DNA of 12,504 nt from JAZDLO01 sp043801935 (GTDB lineage Bacteria; Actinomycetota; Thermoleophilia; RBG-16-64-13), in contig JAZDLO010000249.1 of the NCBI GenBank assembly GCA_043801935.1, positions 1-12,504 on the forward strand, given 5' to 3'. The notes below the pieces were generated by a model. It had not been told where the DNA came from, made no database searches, and was given only the letters and a program-made list of their open reading frames with translations. Position 1 is the stretch's first letter. Every line of letters begins with the position of its first letter. The position numbers and the translations under genes were made by a program. Shown here in pieces: positions 1 through 7,699 of this stretch.

Positions 1-965
1 TTGCGCCGTCGATCTGGCTTCGAGTACGACAGGTAGTCCTTGTACTTGGCGACCTTCGCCGGGATCTCACCCTTGTTGGCTGGTGGTTTGAGCGAGATGT
101 TCGCCAGTTCTTCCAGATGCTCGAACTTCCCGGACAGGAGGAAATGGGAGTGGACCCGATCCTCGTCGGTGACCGTGAACCGTACTTCGCCGCCGGCGAC
201 GCTCAGCGTCCCCCTCACTCCGCACGCGGCGCAGAGCACGGGGTAGTCGGCCCCGCTTCTGGCTTCGACGACCTTGGAGTGGCAAATCGGGCACAACCCG
301 GGCTCGCCGATGTACTCCGCTTCCTCGATCGGCCTCATCAACGTTTCGGCCACGTGGCGCCCAGATCTGTGCGCGCACTCCAGAAGGTCGTCCCGAAGAG
401 CTATGACCCGGGGCAGGCCGATCCAGTTGACTAGGATCCTATCCACCACTTCGATCTGCATGGACATGGTGAAGAGGCTCATCATGGGCAGGGCGAGGGT
501 GTCCCACTCGCTACCTCCCACGGCGATGAGCGACGCGGCCCGGGGTTTGAAGGCCCTCTCGTCCGGACCCTCGCCGGTGGTGATGCCTCGCTCTTCGCGC
601 ATCTTCTTGGCGGCCATGCGGAAGGCCTGATCGTGCGAGGGGCCCATGCGGTCATTCAAGCTCTTGAGCTGGCCGCTGGGGGACTTCTCGTAGATGGGCG
701 AGCCGAGGATGAGGCCATCGCATTCCATGATCTTCTCGTCGATGAACGGCATGTCGTCGTTCTTGATGACGCACCGACCCGGGCCGCAGCGCTCGAACAG
801 GTCGATGACGCAGGAGTTGCATCCGGTGCAGGGCTTGATGGTGAGGTCGTGCAGGTGCACCAACTCGACCTCGGCGCCCATCTCTTCGGCGCCCATCAAA
901 GCCTCTTTGACCATGATCTCGGTGTTGCTCAGGCGGCGTCCGCAAGATATGCCCAATACCTTCAT
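1..965 (-). CDS. Iron-sulfur-type flavodoxin/FMN reductase family protein with C-terminal zinc ribbon (partial, runs off left edge)
   Basis: 321 residues are visible and the frame is still open at base 1, so the C-terminus is missing. The N-terminus (MKVLGISCGRRLSNTEIMVK) is the beta1-loop-helix that binds FMN phosphate in NAD(P)H-dependent FMN reductases and flavodoxin-like proteins. Residues 46-65 carry C46-x2-C49-x2-C52-x7-C60-x4-C65, the compact cysteine cluster of archaeal and anaerobe iron-sulfur flavoproteins (Isf), which bind a 4Fe-4S cluster and move electrons through FMN. ILGSPIYEKSPSG (86-98) is the second flavin loop. After residue 220 an extra domain begins with a CPIC...CAAC zinc ribbon (C225, C228, C245, C248), unusual for the family. 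The start is ATG 965-963 with GAAGGAG about 10 nt upstream. It lies 37 bp downstream of the UroD-like gene and is probably co-transcribed. A redox role in the cytoplasm is inferred; the substrate is unknown. Confidence 0.82.
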   Translation of the reverse strand, partial: MKVLGISCGRRLSNTEIMVKEALMGAEEMGAEVELVHLHDLTIKPCTGCNSCVIDLFERCGPGRCVIKNDDMPFIDEKIMECDGLILGSPIYEKSPSGQLKSLNDRMGPSHDQAFRMAAKKMREERGITTGEGPDERAFKPRAASLIAVGGSEWDTLALPMMSLFTMSMQIEVVDRILVNWIGLPRVIALRDDLLECAHRSGRHVAETLMRPIEEAEYIGEPGLCPICHSKVVEARSGADYPVLCAACGVRGTLSVAGGEVRFTVTDEDRVHSHFLLSGKFEHLEELANISLKPPANKGEIPAKVAKYKDYLSYSKPDRRR

Positions 966-1002
966 AGGTCGACTACTCCTTCACTGTTCGTGGACTGTAC
1001 TA

Positions 1003-2343
1003 CTAGTAGATCCCGTATTCCTTGGCCGCCTGCATCATGGCCCTGAAGTTCTCTTCCCTGCCGGTATCCGCCCCGGCTCCTATGTCCAGGATGAAGCCTC
1101 CTTCGCCCTTTACGTCATCGATGAGACGGCGGCAATAGACGGTGACCTCCTCGGGCGCGCCCAACTGAAGCAGGGAAAGGGGCACGTTCCCCTGTATGCA
1201 GGCAATGCCATCGAGCACTTCCTTGGCCCGGCGCATGTCGGTCTGATCGAAGTGCCAGACGACTCGACCGGCCGGTAGGTCGCGGATGATCTCGAGCCGC
1301 GAGTCATAGGATCCTTCGGCGAACAGATAAGGCACAAGGCCTTGCTCGATGAGACCAAGACACATCCTGCGGAGGCTTGGCCAGTAGAAGGTGCGGAACT
1401 GCTCGTCGCTCATGAAGCCATCCGCGCCTTTGTGAAGAGGAATGAAGACCAGAGGTGGCACGAACGGGGCTGCTCTCCGCAGAACGGCTTTGAGCAAGAC
1501 GGGGGTCAGCCGGTCGCAGGCTGCAAGCACCTTCTCCGGGCGCCTGAAGAGATCGGTGACCACACCGCGTGTCCCCCTCAGGGTGTCGCCGAGGTAGTCG
1601 AAGGGTGCCCAGGTCACCAGGCCGAACTGTGCCGGAAACCCCTCAGACACCAGCCGAAGATCCAGCCCAAGGCTCCACTCTGCCCACGCCGCCGCCTCGC
1701 GCCCTACCTCCAGGAGTCGCAGGACCGCATCCTGGACCTCGGGTTTGCCCCAGCCCATCAGCCAATACCCCGCGCCACAGATCTGGACCATACCGACGGG
1801 AGGCTCGAGCGAGGCCAATCCGGACAGCGCTCCGTTGGTCCTCGGAACGTATGTGTGCAGCAGGTAATCGGTAGGGTCATCAATGAGGGCATCGTATTCG
1901 TCGGGCAACATCCACTCTCGTTCGACGTACTGGAAGGTGGTTTCTTTGGGCACTCCGTGACCCGGCCACCTGAAAAGCCTGAAGTCAAGAAGATCGAAGA
2001 CCGGCCCGGCAACGGCTGCAGTAGCAGACGGAACGATAGCGTCCGGCTGAAGCGTCCCCGCGTATGTCAGCCAGGCCTCGGTGGCCTTCTTCTGGCTGTA
2101 GAGCACGTCATAGGGAGTGAAGCCGGCTCGGTCGGCGGGGTAGAACTGGGCAAACGCGCAGACAGGGACCCGGTCCGGCGTCTCGCGAAGCAGGATGGCG
2201 TTTCTTAGCCTGCCGGCTCGTGCCCTGTATTCGGCTTCCGCCTCCGGGCTCACAAACTGCAAGGGGGGGTCGGCGAAGATCCGGAACCGCTCTTCGAGCT
2301 TCTCCTCGACGTTCAGATCCGCCCACGGGCGCTCAGGCTGCAT
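1003..2343 (-). CDS. Uroporphyrinogen decarboxylase (URO-D) family protein, probably not true HemE
   Basis: 446 residues, longer than HemE (about 350) because of an N-terminal extension of about 45. The URO-D barrel is recognisable in RNAILLRETPDRVPV (47-61), HKGADGFMSDEQFRTFYWP (304-322), a glycine-rich turn after PYLFAEG (338-344), and the C-terminal WHFDQTD (363-369), IQGNVPLSLL (383-392) and GAPEEV (395-400) segments. The family includes heme-pathway decarboxylases and cobamide methyltransferases such as MtaA. The MtaA zinc pair H-x-C would be expected near FAEGSY (341-346) and is absent, so corrinoid methyl transfer to CoM is not supported. The ATG start has AAGG seven bases upstream. 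It follows an importer binding-protein gene and precedes a flavoprotein gene, which favours a catabolic role over heme synthesis. The substrate is not predictable; paralogues of this kind are usually annotated only by family. Confidence 0.85.
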   Translation of the reverse strand: MQPERPWADLNVEEKLEERFRIFADPPLQFVSPEAEAEYRARAGRLRNAILLRETPDRVPVCAFAQFYPADRAGFTPYDVLYSQKKATEAWLTYAGTLQPDAIVPSATAAVAGPVFDLLDFRLFRWPGHGVPKETTFQYVEREWMLPDEYDALIDDPTDYLLHTYVPRTNGALSGLASLEPPVGMVQICGAGYWLMGWGKPEVQDAVLRLLEVGREAAAWAEWSLGLDLRLVSEGFPAQFGLVTWAPFDYLGDTLRGTRGVVTDLFRRPEKVLAACDRLTPVLLKAVLRRAAPFVPPLVFIPLHKGADGFMSDEQFRTFYWPSLRRMCLGLIEQGLVPYLFAEGSYDSRLEIIRDLPAGRVVWHFDQTDMRRAKEVLDGIACIQGNVPLSLLQLGAPEEVTVYCRRLIDDVKGEGGFILDIGAGADTGREENFRAMMQAAKEYGIY

Positions 2344-2381
2344 GGTCGACCCTTCGTTGTCTTTTCAGCTGCGATTCCTGT

Positions 2382-2415
2382 GCTGGGGCTGGCGGCCTGC
2401 GCCGCCAGCCCCAGC
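2382..2415 (-). terminator. Strong GC hairpin between binding-protein and UroD-like genes (attenuator or mRNA-stabiliser)
   Basis: GCTGGGGCTGGCGG (2382-2395) and its exact reverse complement (2402-2415) form a 14-bp perfect stem around a 6-nt loop whose outer bases also pair, giving 15 bp. It lies in the 128-bp gap just after the solute-binding-protein stop. No T-run follows it on the transcribed strand, so it is not a classical intrinsic terminator. Stem-loops behind binding-protein genes commonly stabilise the upstream mRNA and raise binding protein above downstream products; that role is inferred here. Confidence 0.6.
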
Positions 2416-2471
2416 GACTGCTCTGCGTCGATCCCGGCCCAGGACGGAGGGTTCGAGCGCAAGAAGTGAGC

Positions 2472-3770
2472 CTAGTTCACGATATTCATGAGCTCGAAGA
2501 CGGCGTTCTTCACCTGGAACTCCACCATACCGCCCGTGATACCCTGCGAGGTATTTTCGGGGGTGAAGGTCACCATGCCCTCGAGCGCGGGGACATTCGT
2601 CAAGTTGATAAGGGCTTGCTGCACCTTCGCCTTGTCGTCCGCGCCGCCGGCCTGTTTGAAAGCCTCAGTCAGGACGATGATGAAATCGGCTCCAACGGCC
2701 GAGAAGAAGTCCGGTGGGTTGCCGTTCTCCTTGGCGTAGCGATCGACGAAGTCGACCTGCAGTTGCTTGAGCGGCCAGTCGTCGGGCAAAGCGGCCGGAT
2801 TGACTATGCCACCGGAATCGAGGACCAAGAACCCTTCGACCGTCGGCGGGCCCATTGAGAAGATCGCCGGATGAGCGCCGGCGGGACTGCCCTGGATCGG
2901 CACCGTCACGCCGAGGGTCCGCAGCCCTTTGTAGAGGGCAGGTACCGCGACCGGATTGACGTAGAGGACGATAGCATCCGGCTTCAGCGTGTTGACCTGG
3001 TCCATGATCTTGTTGATGATCGGCTGGAAATCGGTGATATCGAAGCCGAACGTGTCGGGCATCTTGGTCAGCGTGAACCCTTCAGTGGGACCGGCTTTGA
3101 CAAGTAGGTCGAGCGTCTCCTGATGGATCGAGAGAACGTCGGCGATGGCCAGAACGTTCGTCCATCCGTTTGCCTTGATGACCTTGGTCAGGGCATCGGC
3201 CTGGGTAGGCGGAGCGGCCGATATCATCACACTCCACTGATACTGCTGACCGGCCAACTGCTCGAGCGTGGCCGGGCCGGGTCCCACCATGGGGGTCTGG
3301 GTTTGTTCCGCGATACCGCGGGCCGGCTCCGACATGAACTGAGCGAACGGCCCGATGGTAGCGAAGACCTTGTCCTCCTGGATCAGCTTGTTCAGGTTCG
3401 CGATGGCGTTGGGCACCTCCGACTTGTCATCGAGTTCGATCACCTCCAGCGGACGGCCGTTGATACCCCCGTTGGCGTTGACGTATTCCACCTGCAGTGC
3501 CACACCCTTGCTGACCGACGCACCAGGAGCGGCGCTCACTCCGGTGAGGCTGTTGGAGAATCCGATCTTGATCGGCTCCCCCGTGGCCGGTCCGGTAGCC
3601 GCCGTGGTATCGGTGCTCGGAGCCGCCGTGGTATCGGTGCTCGGAGCCGCTGTGGTATCGGTGCTCGGAGCCGCTGTGGTAGTGGTGGCTTCCTCGCCGC
3701 AGGCCATCGCCGTCGAGGCGACCACCAGCAGCAGGACGACAAGTCCTACTATCATGTACTGCTTCTTCAT
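2472..3770 (-). CDS. Branched-chain amino-acid-type ABC transporter solute-binding lipoprotein (LivK-like, SBP1)
   Basis: 432 residues. The N-terminus has Lys residues, a hydrophobic stretch (6-20) and the loose lipobox AMAC with Cys24, suggesting Sec export and lipid anchoring. Residues 27-60 are a Thr/Ala/Pro-rich spacer built of three tandem APSTDTTA units. The mature periplasmic-binding-protein fold (Peripl_BP_6) starts at EPIKIGFSNSLTG (65-77) and continues with VEYVNANGGINGRPLEVI (94-111), a LivK hallmark. It would capture the ligand outside the membrane and deliver it to LivH and the LivM-G-F fusion encoded upstream. Fold-class ligands include branched amino acids, amides and aromatic acids; residue reading does not choose among them. 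The ATG is preceded by GAGAGGAAGGAA. The gap from the fusion gene is 87 bp, and a strong hairpin follows the stop. Confidence 0.9.
   Translation of the reverse strand: MKKQYMIVGLVVLLLVVASTAMACGEEATTTTAAPSTDTTAAPSTDTTAAPSTDTTAATGPATGEPIKIGFSNSLTGVSAAPGASVSKGVALQVEYVNANGGINGRPLEVIELDDKSEVPNAIANLNKLIQEDKVFATIGPFAQFMSEPARGIAEQTQTPMVGPGPATLEQLAGQQYQWSVMISAAPPTQADALTKVIKANGWTNVLAIADVLSIHQETLDLLVKAGPTEGFTLTKMPDTFGFDITDFQPIINKIMDQVNTLKPDAIVLYVNPVAVPALYKGLRTLGVTVPIQGSPAGAHPAIFSMGPPTVEGFLVLDSGGIVNPAALPDDWPLKQLQVDFVDRYAKENGNPPDFFSAVGADFIIVLTEAFKQAGGADDKAKVQQALINLTNVPALEGMVTFTPENTSQGITGGMVEFQVKNAVFELMNIVN
3598..3681 (-). repeat. 24-bp tandem repeat (3 full units plus a half unit) encoding the SBP1 linker
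   Basis: On the plus strand a unit starting GCCGCCGTGGTATCGG repeats at 3598-3621, 3622-3645 and 3646-3669, followed by 12 bases of a fourth at 3670-3681. Units one and two are identical; unit three differs by one silent C-to-T. Each unit encodes APSTDTTA in the surface spacer between lipid anchor and binding domain. Its in-frame length and near identity suggest recent expansion by slippage. Confidence 0.9.
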
Positions 3771-3857
3771 CCGTTCCTTCCTCTCGTTGCTGTGAACACT
3801 TTGCAGACTCTCCTCTCCCCGGTCTTCATTCCCTACCTGCCTACCTGAAAGCGTGTG

Positions 3858-6566
3858 TCAGCTCCGGGCCGTGCCGAGATAGCTGTCCCGCACGCGATCA
3901 TCCAACCTGAGTTCCTCCGCCAGACCGGAGGCTGCGACAGCACCGGTCTGCAATACGACACCACGATGAGCCAGCGAGAGCGCCATCTCCGCGCTCTGCT
4001 CTACCATCAGCATGGTGAGACCTTGCTTGTTCAGTTTGGCGAGCGCCTCGAAGATGCGGTCCACCAGCTGTGGAGCCAGACCCATCGAGGGCTCGTCCAA
4101 CAGCAGCAGCTTGGGCCGCCCGATGAGAGCCCGCCCGACAGCCAGCATCTGCTGCTCTCCTCCAGACAGCGTGCCGGCCGGCTGCTTGCGCCTGTCTCCG
4201 AGGACAGGGAAGAGCTCGTAGACAAAGGCGATGTCGTCGGCCAGAGTGCTGCGCCAATCGCGGCGCCCGGAACCGCCCACGAGCAAGTTGTCCTGCACCG
4301 AAAGGTCGCGGAACAGTCGCCGGCCCTCAGGGACCTGGCGCAGCCCGCGGGCGGCGATCTTTTCTGGAGCAAGCCGAGTGACGTCGACTCCCTCATAGGT
4401 GACGGAGCCGGCCTGCGGCCGAAGCAGGCCGGAGATCGTGTGGAGCAGCGTGCTCTTACCAGCCCCGTTCGCACCCAGCACGGCCACCACTTCGCCCTTG
4501 GGCACCGAAAACGACACGTCGTGAAGGGCCTGAATGGCTCCATAGGAGGTGCTCAGATGCTCGACCACCAGGAGTTCTTCGGGCTCCGGACAGGTGCCCG
4601 AGGTCAACTCCCGCGTCGCACAGAGGTCGTGTCCAGATTCGCGCTTCACTCCAAGGTAAGCCTCAACTACGGCAGGATCCTTTTGCACCGCCTCCGGCTG
4701 CCCCGCGGAGATGAGGCGACCGTAGTCGAGGACGTACACCTGCTCGGAGATACCCATGACCAGCTCCATGTCGTGCTCCACGAGGAGCACCGTGACCCCG
4801 GAGTCGCGGATGCGGCCGATCCGCTCCACCAGATGAGCTCTTTCCGCGGTGTTCATGCCGGCTGCGGGCTCGTCCAGGAGCAGGAGGCGCGGTTCGGACG
4901 CCAGCGCCCGGGCGATCTCGACCTGGCGCTGCGAGCCGTAGGGAAGACCGGCCGCGGGCAGAGACGCGCTGCCTTCCAGTCCCACCGTGGCCAGGGCGAC
5001 CATGGCCCGCTCTCGGGAAGCGCGCTCCTCCCGGCGTTGGTGCGGCAGACCCAGGGCTCCGGCAAAAAGGCCCGACCGCTCATGCTGGTGGCACCCCACC
5101 AAGACGTTCTCGAGTACGCTCATGTTGGGATAGATGCGAAGGTTCTGGAAGGTGCGAGCCATACCCAGGCGGGCGGTATTGGCTGTCGACATCTTCGTCA
5201 CGTCTTTCCCGGCGAATCGGATCTGGCCCGCGGTCAATCTCTGCAACCTGCTTACCGCGTTGAAGAGGGTGGTCTTGCCGGCTCCGTTCGGGCCGATGAG
5301 AGCTACGATCTGACCCTCGGGTACCTGCAGAGAGACTTCGTCCACCGCCTTCAGGCCTCCGAAGTGCACCGAAAGGCCCTCGATCTCGAGGAGCGGCCCG
5401 GAGACGGTGCCTTCCACCGGCGCGAGGACGCCCGCGGCGGCGCTCGGCGGCGGGACCGCGGCTTCCGCCGGTGCGGCCGTCGCGCCGGGCTCCGTTCTCG
5501 ATGCATACGGAAGCCCGATCGACGTCTCACACTGTCCGGCCGGCTGATCTTCCTCGGCCGCTACCAGGCACTCAACAGGCTCACGCAACCTTTCCCTGCG
5601 GAAGAGCGCCTTCAGCCGAGCCCGCTGGTTGGGTGTCAGAACCAGGCCGGCGGGAAGGAAGATCAGTAGCAGGATCATGACGGCGGAGTAAGCCACTCCA
5701 CTGTATTGCTGGATGCTCGTGAACCCGTTGATCACCCAGGTCATGAGGATCGCGCCGACGATCGCCCCCCACACGGTGCCGCCGCCGATCAGCATCATGA
5801 CGATGGGGATAACGGCGGCGGTGAAGGTGAATCCCCCGGGAGTGACAGCCGTGGTCACGAAGGCGTACAGACCGCCCGCCAATCCACAAATGACGGCGCT
5901 GGTGACGAAACCCAGGAGCTTCCAGTTGGCCGTGCGCATCCCCAGCGTGGCGGAGGCGATCTCGCTCGTAGCCAGAGCCCGAAGGGCGCGGCCCACGCGG
6001 TACCTAAGAGCACGGTCGACAAAGAGAAGGATGACGACCGCGACGACCCAGACCAGATAGTACTGACGGAGGTTGGTGTTGAAGTTGAAGCCGAAGACGT
6101 TGAGAGTGGGCACCGGCGCAAGCCCGAGAGTGGACCCGGTGACCGTCCGTGCCTGGATCACCATCACCAAGAAGATCTGCCCAAGACCGATGGTAGCCAG
6201 GGCGAGGTAGAAGTAACGCAGTTTGAGCACCGGGCGGCCGATGAAGAACGCCACCGCGCCGGCCGCCAGCCCTCCGAGGACCAGAGCTGCCAGCGTGGGG
6301 AAGGAGACCTTCACACTCAGGAGCGCAGCCGTGTAGGCGCCGATGCCGTAGAAGGCCGAATGGCCGAACGAGAGCTGGCCAGCATGGCCCAGGATGATGA
6401 CCACAGCGATGGTGATGATCGCGAAGAGACCGCCGGTGGTCATGATCCTCATGGCGTAGCCGCTGGAGTAGACAAGCGGCCACACTACCAGGATGACGAG
6501 CAGGAGCATCTTGAAGATGGCGCCCCTGCTCGACTTCCAGGATAAGCGACCGCCGCGCCCGGCCAT
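3858..6566 (-). CDS. Triple-fusion ABC importer: LivM permease + LivG ATPase + LivF ATPase in one polypeptide
   Basis: A single uninterrupted 902-residue frame. Residues about 20-325 are a LivM permease with several hydrophobic segments, including HAGQLSFGHSAFYGIGAYTA (61-80), and the cytoplasmic coupling loop GRALRALATSEIASATLGM (192-210). Residues 326-390 are an Ala/Pro-rich linker. Residues 391-640 are LivG: Walker A GPNGAGKT (425-432), Q-loop RTFQN (471-475), signature LPYGSQRQVE (541-550), Walker B LLLLDEP (561-567), switch His598. A second linker (641-664) leads to LivF: Walker A GANGAGKS (698-705), Q-loop Gln744, signature LSGGEQ (800-805), Walker B (820-826), and Gln857 in place of the switch His, as is normal for LivF. 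All ATPase motifs look intact. The ATG overlaps the livH stop (TGATG) and is preceded by GGGGGAGG, implying translational coupling. LivM-LivG fusions are known; joining LivF as well is uncommon. With LivH it forms the whole membrane complex. Confidence 0.92.
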   Translation of the reverse strand: MAGRGGRLSWKSSRGAIFKMLLLVILVVWPLVYSSGYAMRIMTTGGLFAIITIAVVIILGHAGQLSFGHSAFYGIGAYTAALLSVKVSFPTLAALVLGGLAAGAVAFFIGRPVLKLRYFYLALATIGLGQIFLVMVIQARTVTGSTLGLAPVPTLNVFGFNFNTNLRQYYLVWVVAVVILLFVDRALRYRVGRALRALATSEIASATLGMRTANWKLLGFVTSAVICGLAGGLYAFVTTAVTPGGFTFTAAVIPIVMMLIGGGTVWGAIVGAILMTWVINGFTSIQQYSGVAYSAVMILLLIFLPAGLVLTPNQRARLKALFRRERLREPVECLVAAEEDQPAGQCETSIGLPYASRTEPGATAAPAEAAVPPPSAAAGVLAPVEGTVSGPLLEIEGLSVHFGGLKAVDEVSLQVPEGQIVALIGPNGAGKTTLFNAVSRLQRLTAGQIRFAGKDVTKMSTANTARLGMARTFQNLRIYPNMSVLENVLVGCHQHERSGLFAGALGLPHQRREERASRERAMVALATVGLEGSASLPAAGLPYGSQRQVEIARALASEPRLLLLDEPAAGMNTAERAHLVERIGRIRDSGVTVLLVEHDMELVMGISEQVYVLDYGRLISAGQPEAVQKDPAVVEAYLGVKRESGHDLCATRELTSGTCPEPEELLVVEHLSTSYGAIQALHDVSFSVPKGEVVAVLGANGAGKSTLLHTISGLLRPQAGSVTYEGVDVTRLAPEKIAARGLRQVPEGRRLFRDLSVQDNLLVGGSGRRDWRSTLADDIAFVYELFPVLGDRRKQPAGTLSGGEQQMLAVGRALIGRPKLLLLDEPSMGLAPQLVDRIFEALAKLNKQGLTMLMVEQSAEMALSLAHRGVVLQTGAVAASGLAEELRLDDRVRDSYLGTARS

Positions 6567-7444
6567 CAGGCCTCCCCCTCAGTCGAAGGAAGACCGAGCA
6601 GCCCACTCGGCCGGAAGTAAAGGACCAAGATGAGGATGACGAAGGCGATGGCGTCCTGATAACCGGCCGGCACAAAGCCGGTGGCCACCGATTGGATGAT
6701 GCCCAGGACAAGGCCTCCCACCACCGCCCCCGTGCTCGATCCCCAACCGCCCAGGACGGCGGCTACGAAGCCGCTCAAGGCGAAGATGCCTCCGGACAAG
6801 TACGAGGTCACGTTTATGGGGGTGATGGCGATGCCCCCGAGAGCCCCGATGGCCGCCGATATCGCAAAGGCCAGTATGATCATCCGACCGGTGGACACAC
6901 CGGAGAGGCTGGCCGCGCCCGGGTCGTTGGCAGTGGCCGTCATCTGCTTGCCGGTGCGGGTGAACCTGTTCATGGCCCAGACACCGATGAGGACCAGGAC
7001 CATGAGGCCGATCACCCATAAGCTCTGCCGGAACACGGCCACACCACGGACAAAGACGGCCTGGTCACCGCTGAAGGCCGGCAATCCCTTCCCGTAGCCC
7101 CCCCAGCGCAACAGGGCGAAGTTCTCGAAAAGGATGCTGAGGGCGATGGTGGCCAGGATGATGGATACCAGGGAGACCTTGACCAGAGGCTTCAGCACCA
7201 AGAGGTACATCCCCACCCCGACGATCATGACCCCGAGGATGCCGAGAATGGCGGAGAGCCAGTACGGGAGACCGAGTTCACTCAGAAGCGAATAGGTGAA
7301 GAACGCCCCGAACATGACAAAGGCCCCTTGGGCCATGTTGACGATGCGGGAGGTGCGATAGATGGTGACGTAGCCGAGAGCGATCAGGGAGTAGATGCTA
7401 CCCACGGTGACACCGGTCACCAGAAGCTGGATCCACTTGACCAC
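6566..7444 (-). CDS. livH: Branched-chain amino-acid-type ABC transporter permease LivH
   Basis: 292 residues, the usual LivH length. It begins with a hydrophobic LivH signature (GVTVGSIYSLIALGYVTIYR, 11-30) followed by VNMAQGAFVMFGAFFTY (35-51), has about eight membrane segments, and carries the coupling loop GKQMTATANDPGAASLSGV (165-183) that contacts an ATPase. The C-terminal half has LGGWGSSTGAVVGGLVLGI (231-249), also typical. It pairs with the LivM half of the next gene as the heterodimeric channel. The start is GTG 7444-7442 with a G-rich stretch (GCGGGGG) upstream, so initiation may be modest. It is the first gene of the operon: a promoter-like pair lies about 50-85 bp upstream, and the 1-bp stop/start overlap with the fusion gene indicates coupled translation. 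Confidence 0.92.
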   Translation of the reverse strand: MVKWIQLLVTGVTVGSIYSLIALGYVTIYRTSRIVNMAQGAFVMFGAFFTYSLLSELGLPYWLSAILGILGVMIVGVGMYLLVLKPLVKVSLVSIILATIALSILFENFALLRWGGYGKGLPAFSGDQAVFVRGVAVFRQSLWVIGLMVLVLIGVWAMNRFTRTGKQMTATANDPGAASLSGVSTGRMIILAFAISAAIGALGGIAITPINVTSYLSGGIFALSGFVAAVLGGWGSSTGAVVGGLVLGIIQSVATGFVPAGYQDAIAFVILILVLYFRPSGLLGLPSTEGEA

Positions 7445-7500
7445 AGAAACCCCCCGCGAACTCCAAGGTCCGCGCCCTAGCCACCCGAGCCGTGGCCGTC

Positions 7501-7529
7501 ATGCTAGAGGACGAGGCCCCTGTTGTCAA
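7501..7529 (-). promoter_or_regulatory. Predicted sigma-70 promoter of the liv operon
   Basis: On the minus strand TTGACA (7529-7524) is separated by exactly 17 bases from TAGCAT (7506-7501). That is a consensus -35, optimal spacing and a 4/6 -10. Transcription would start near 7494, giving a leader of about 50 nt before the livH GTG. A TCGTTGAC motif overlaps the -35 box, so a repressor bound there would block the polymerase. Confidence 0.55.
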
Positions 7530-7649
7530 CGATTCTTAATATCGTTTGCAGTCGTTGACTCTTGATGCCACAGCCCTGTTCCTCTACCATTGGTCCGCGA
7601 TAATGATTGACTTCGGCCAAACTCCGGTCTACTGTCTCAGTCGTTGACT
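7525..7649. promoter_or_regulatory. Candidate operator cluster: three copies of TCGTTGAC
   Basis: TCGTTGAC occurs in reverse orientation at 7525-7532 and forward at 7552-7559 and 7641-7648. The two forward copies lie in an identical 12-mer CAGTCGTTGACT (7549-7560 and 7638-7649), itself a short dyad AGTC-N3-GACT. An additional inverted pair AACGAT-N7-ATCGTT spans 7528-7546. One copy overlaps the livH -35 box, and another sits at the predicted start point of the regulator gene. This suggests binding by the divergently encoded MerR-TetR protein and autoregulation (inference). Confidence 0.5.
7607..7635 (+). promoter_or_regulatory. Possible promoter of the MerR-TetR regulator gene
   Basis: TTGACT (7607-7612), 17 bases, then TACTGT (7630-7635) on the plus strand, about 65 bases before the GTG at 7700. 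The -10 match is weak. The predicted start near 7642 falls in the third TCGTTGAC copy. Confidence 0.38.
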
Positions 7650-7699
7650 ACGATTGTTGAGCTACACTGGGCGCGAAGTCGAAGCTCGACCAGAGGGGA

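Noticed and set aside
1342..2208. A 288-codon plus-strand open frame
   Set aside because: It is antisense to the UroD-like gene, with no ribosome site or recognisable domain.
3598..3681. CRISPR-like array
   Set aside because: Units are contiguous without spacers and encode an in-frame protein linker.
3855..5669. A 604-codon plus-strand open frame
   Set aside because: It lies wholly opposite the LivG/LivF coding sequence, is Arg/Gly/His/Gln rich without any family motif, and is a usual by-product of high-GC codon bias.
5706..6545. A 279-codon plus-strand open frame
   Set aside because: It is antisense to the LivM region, with charged low-complexity composition and no family motif.
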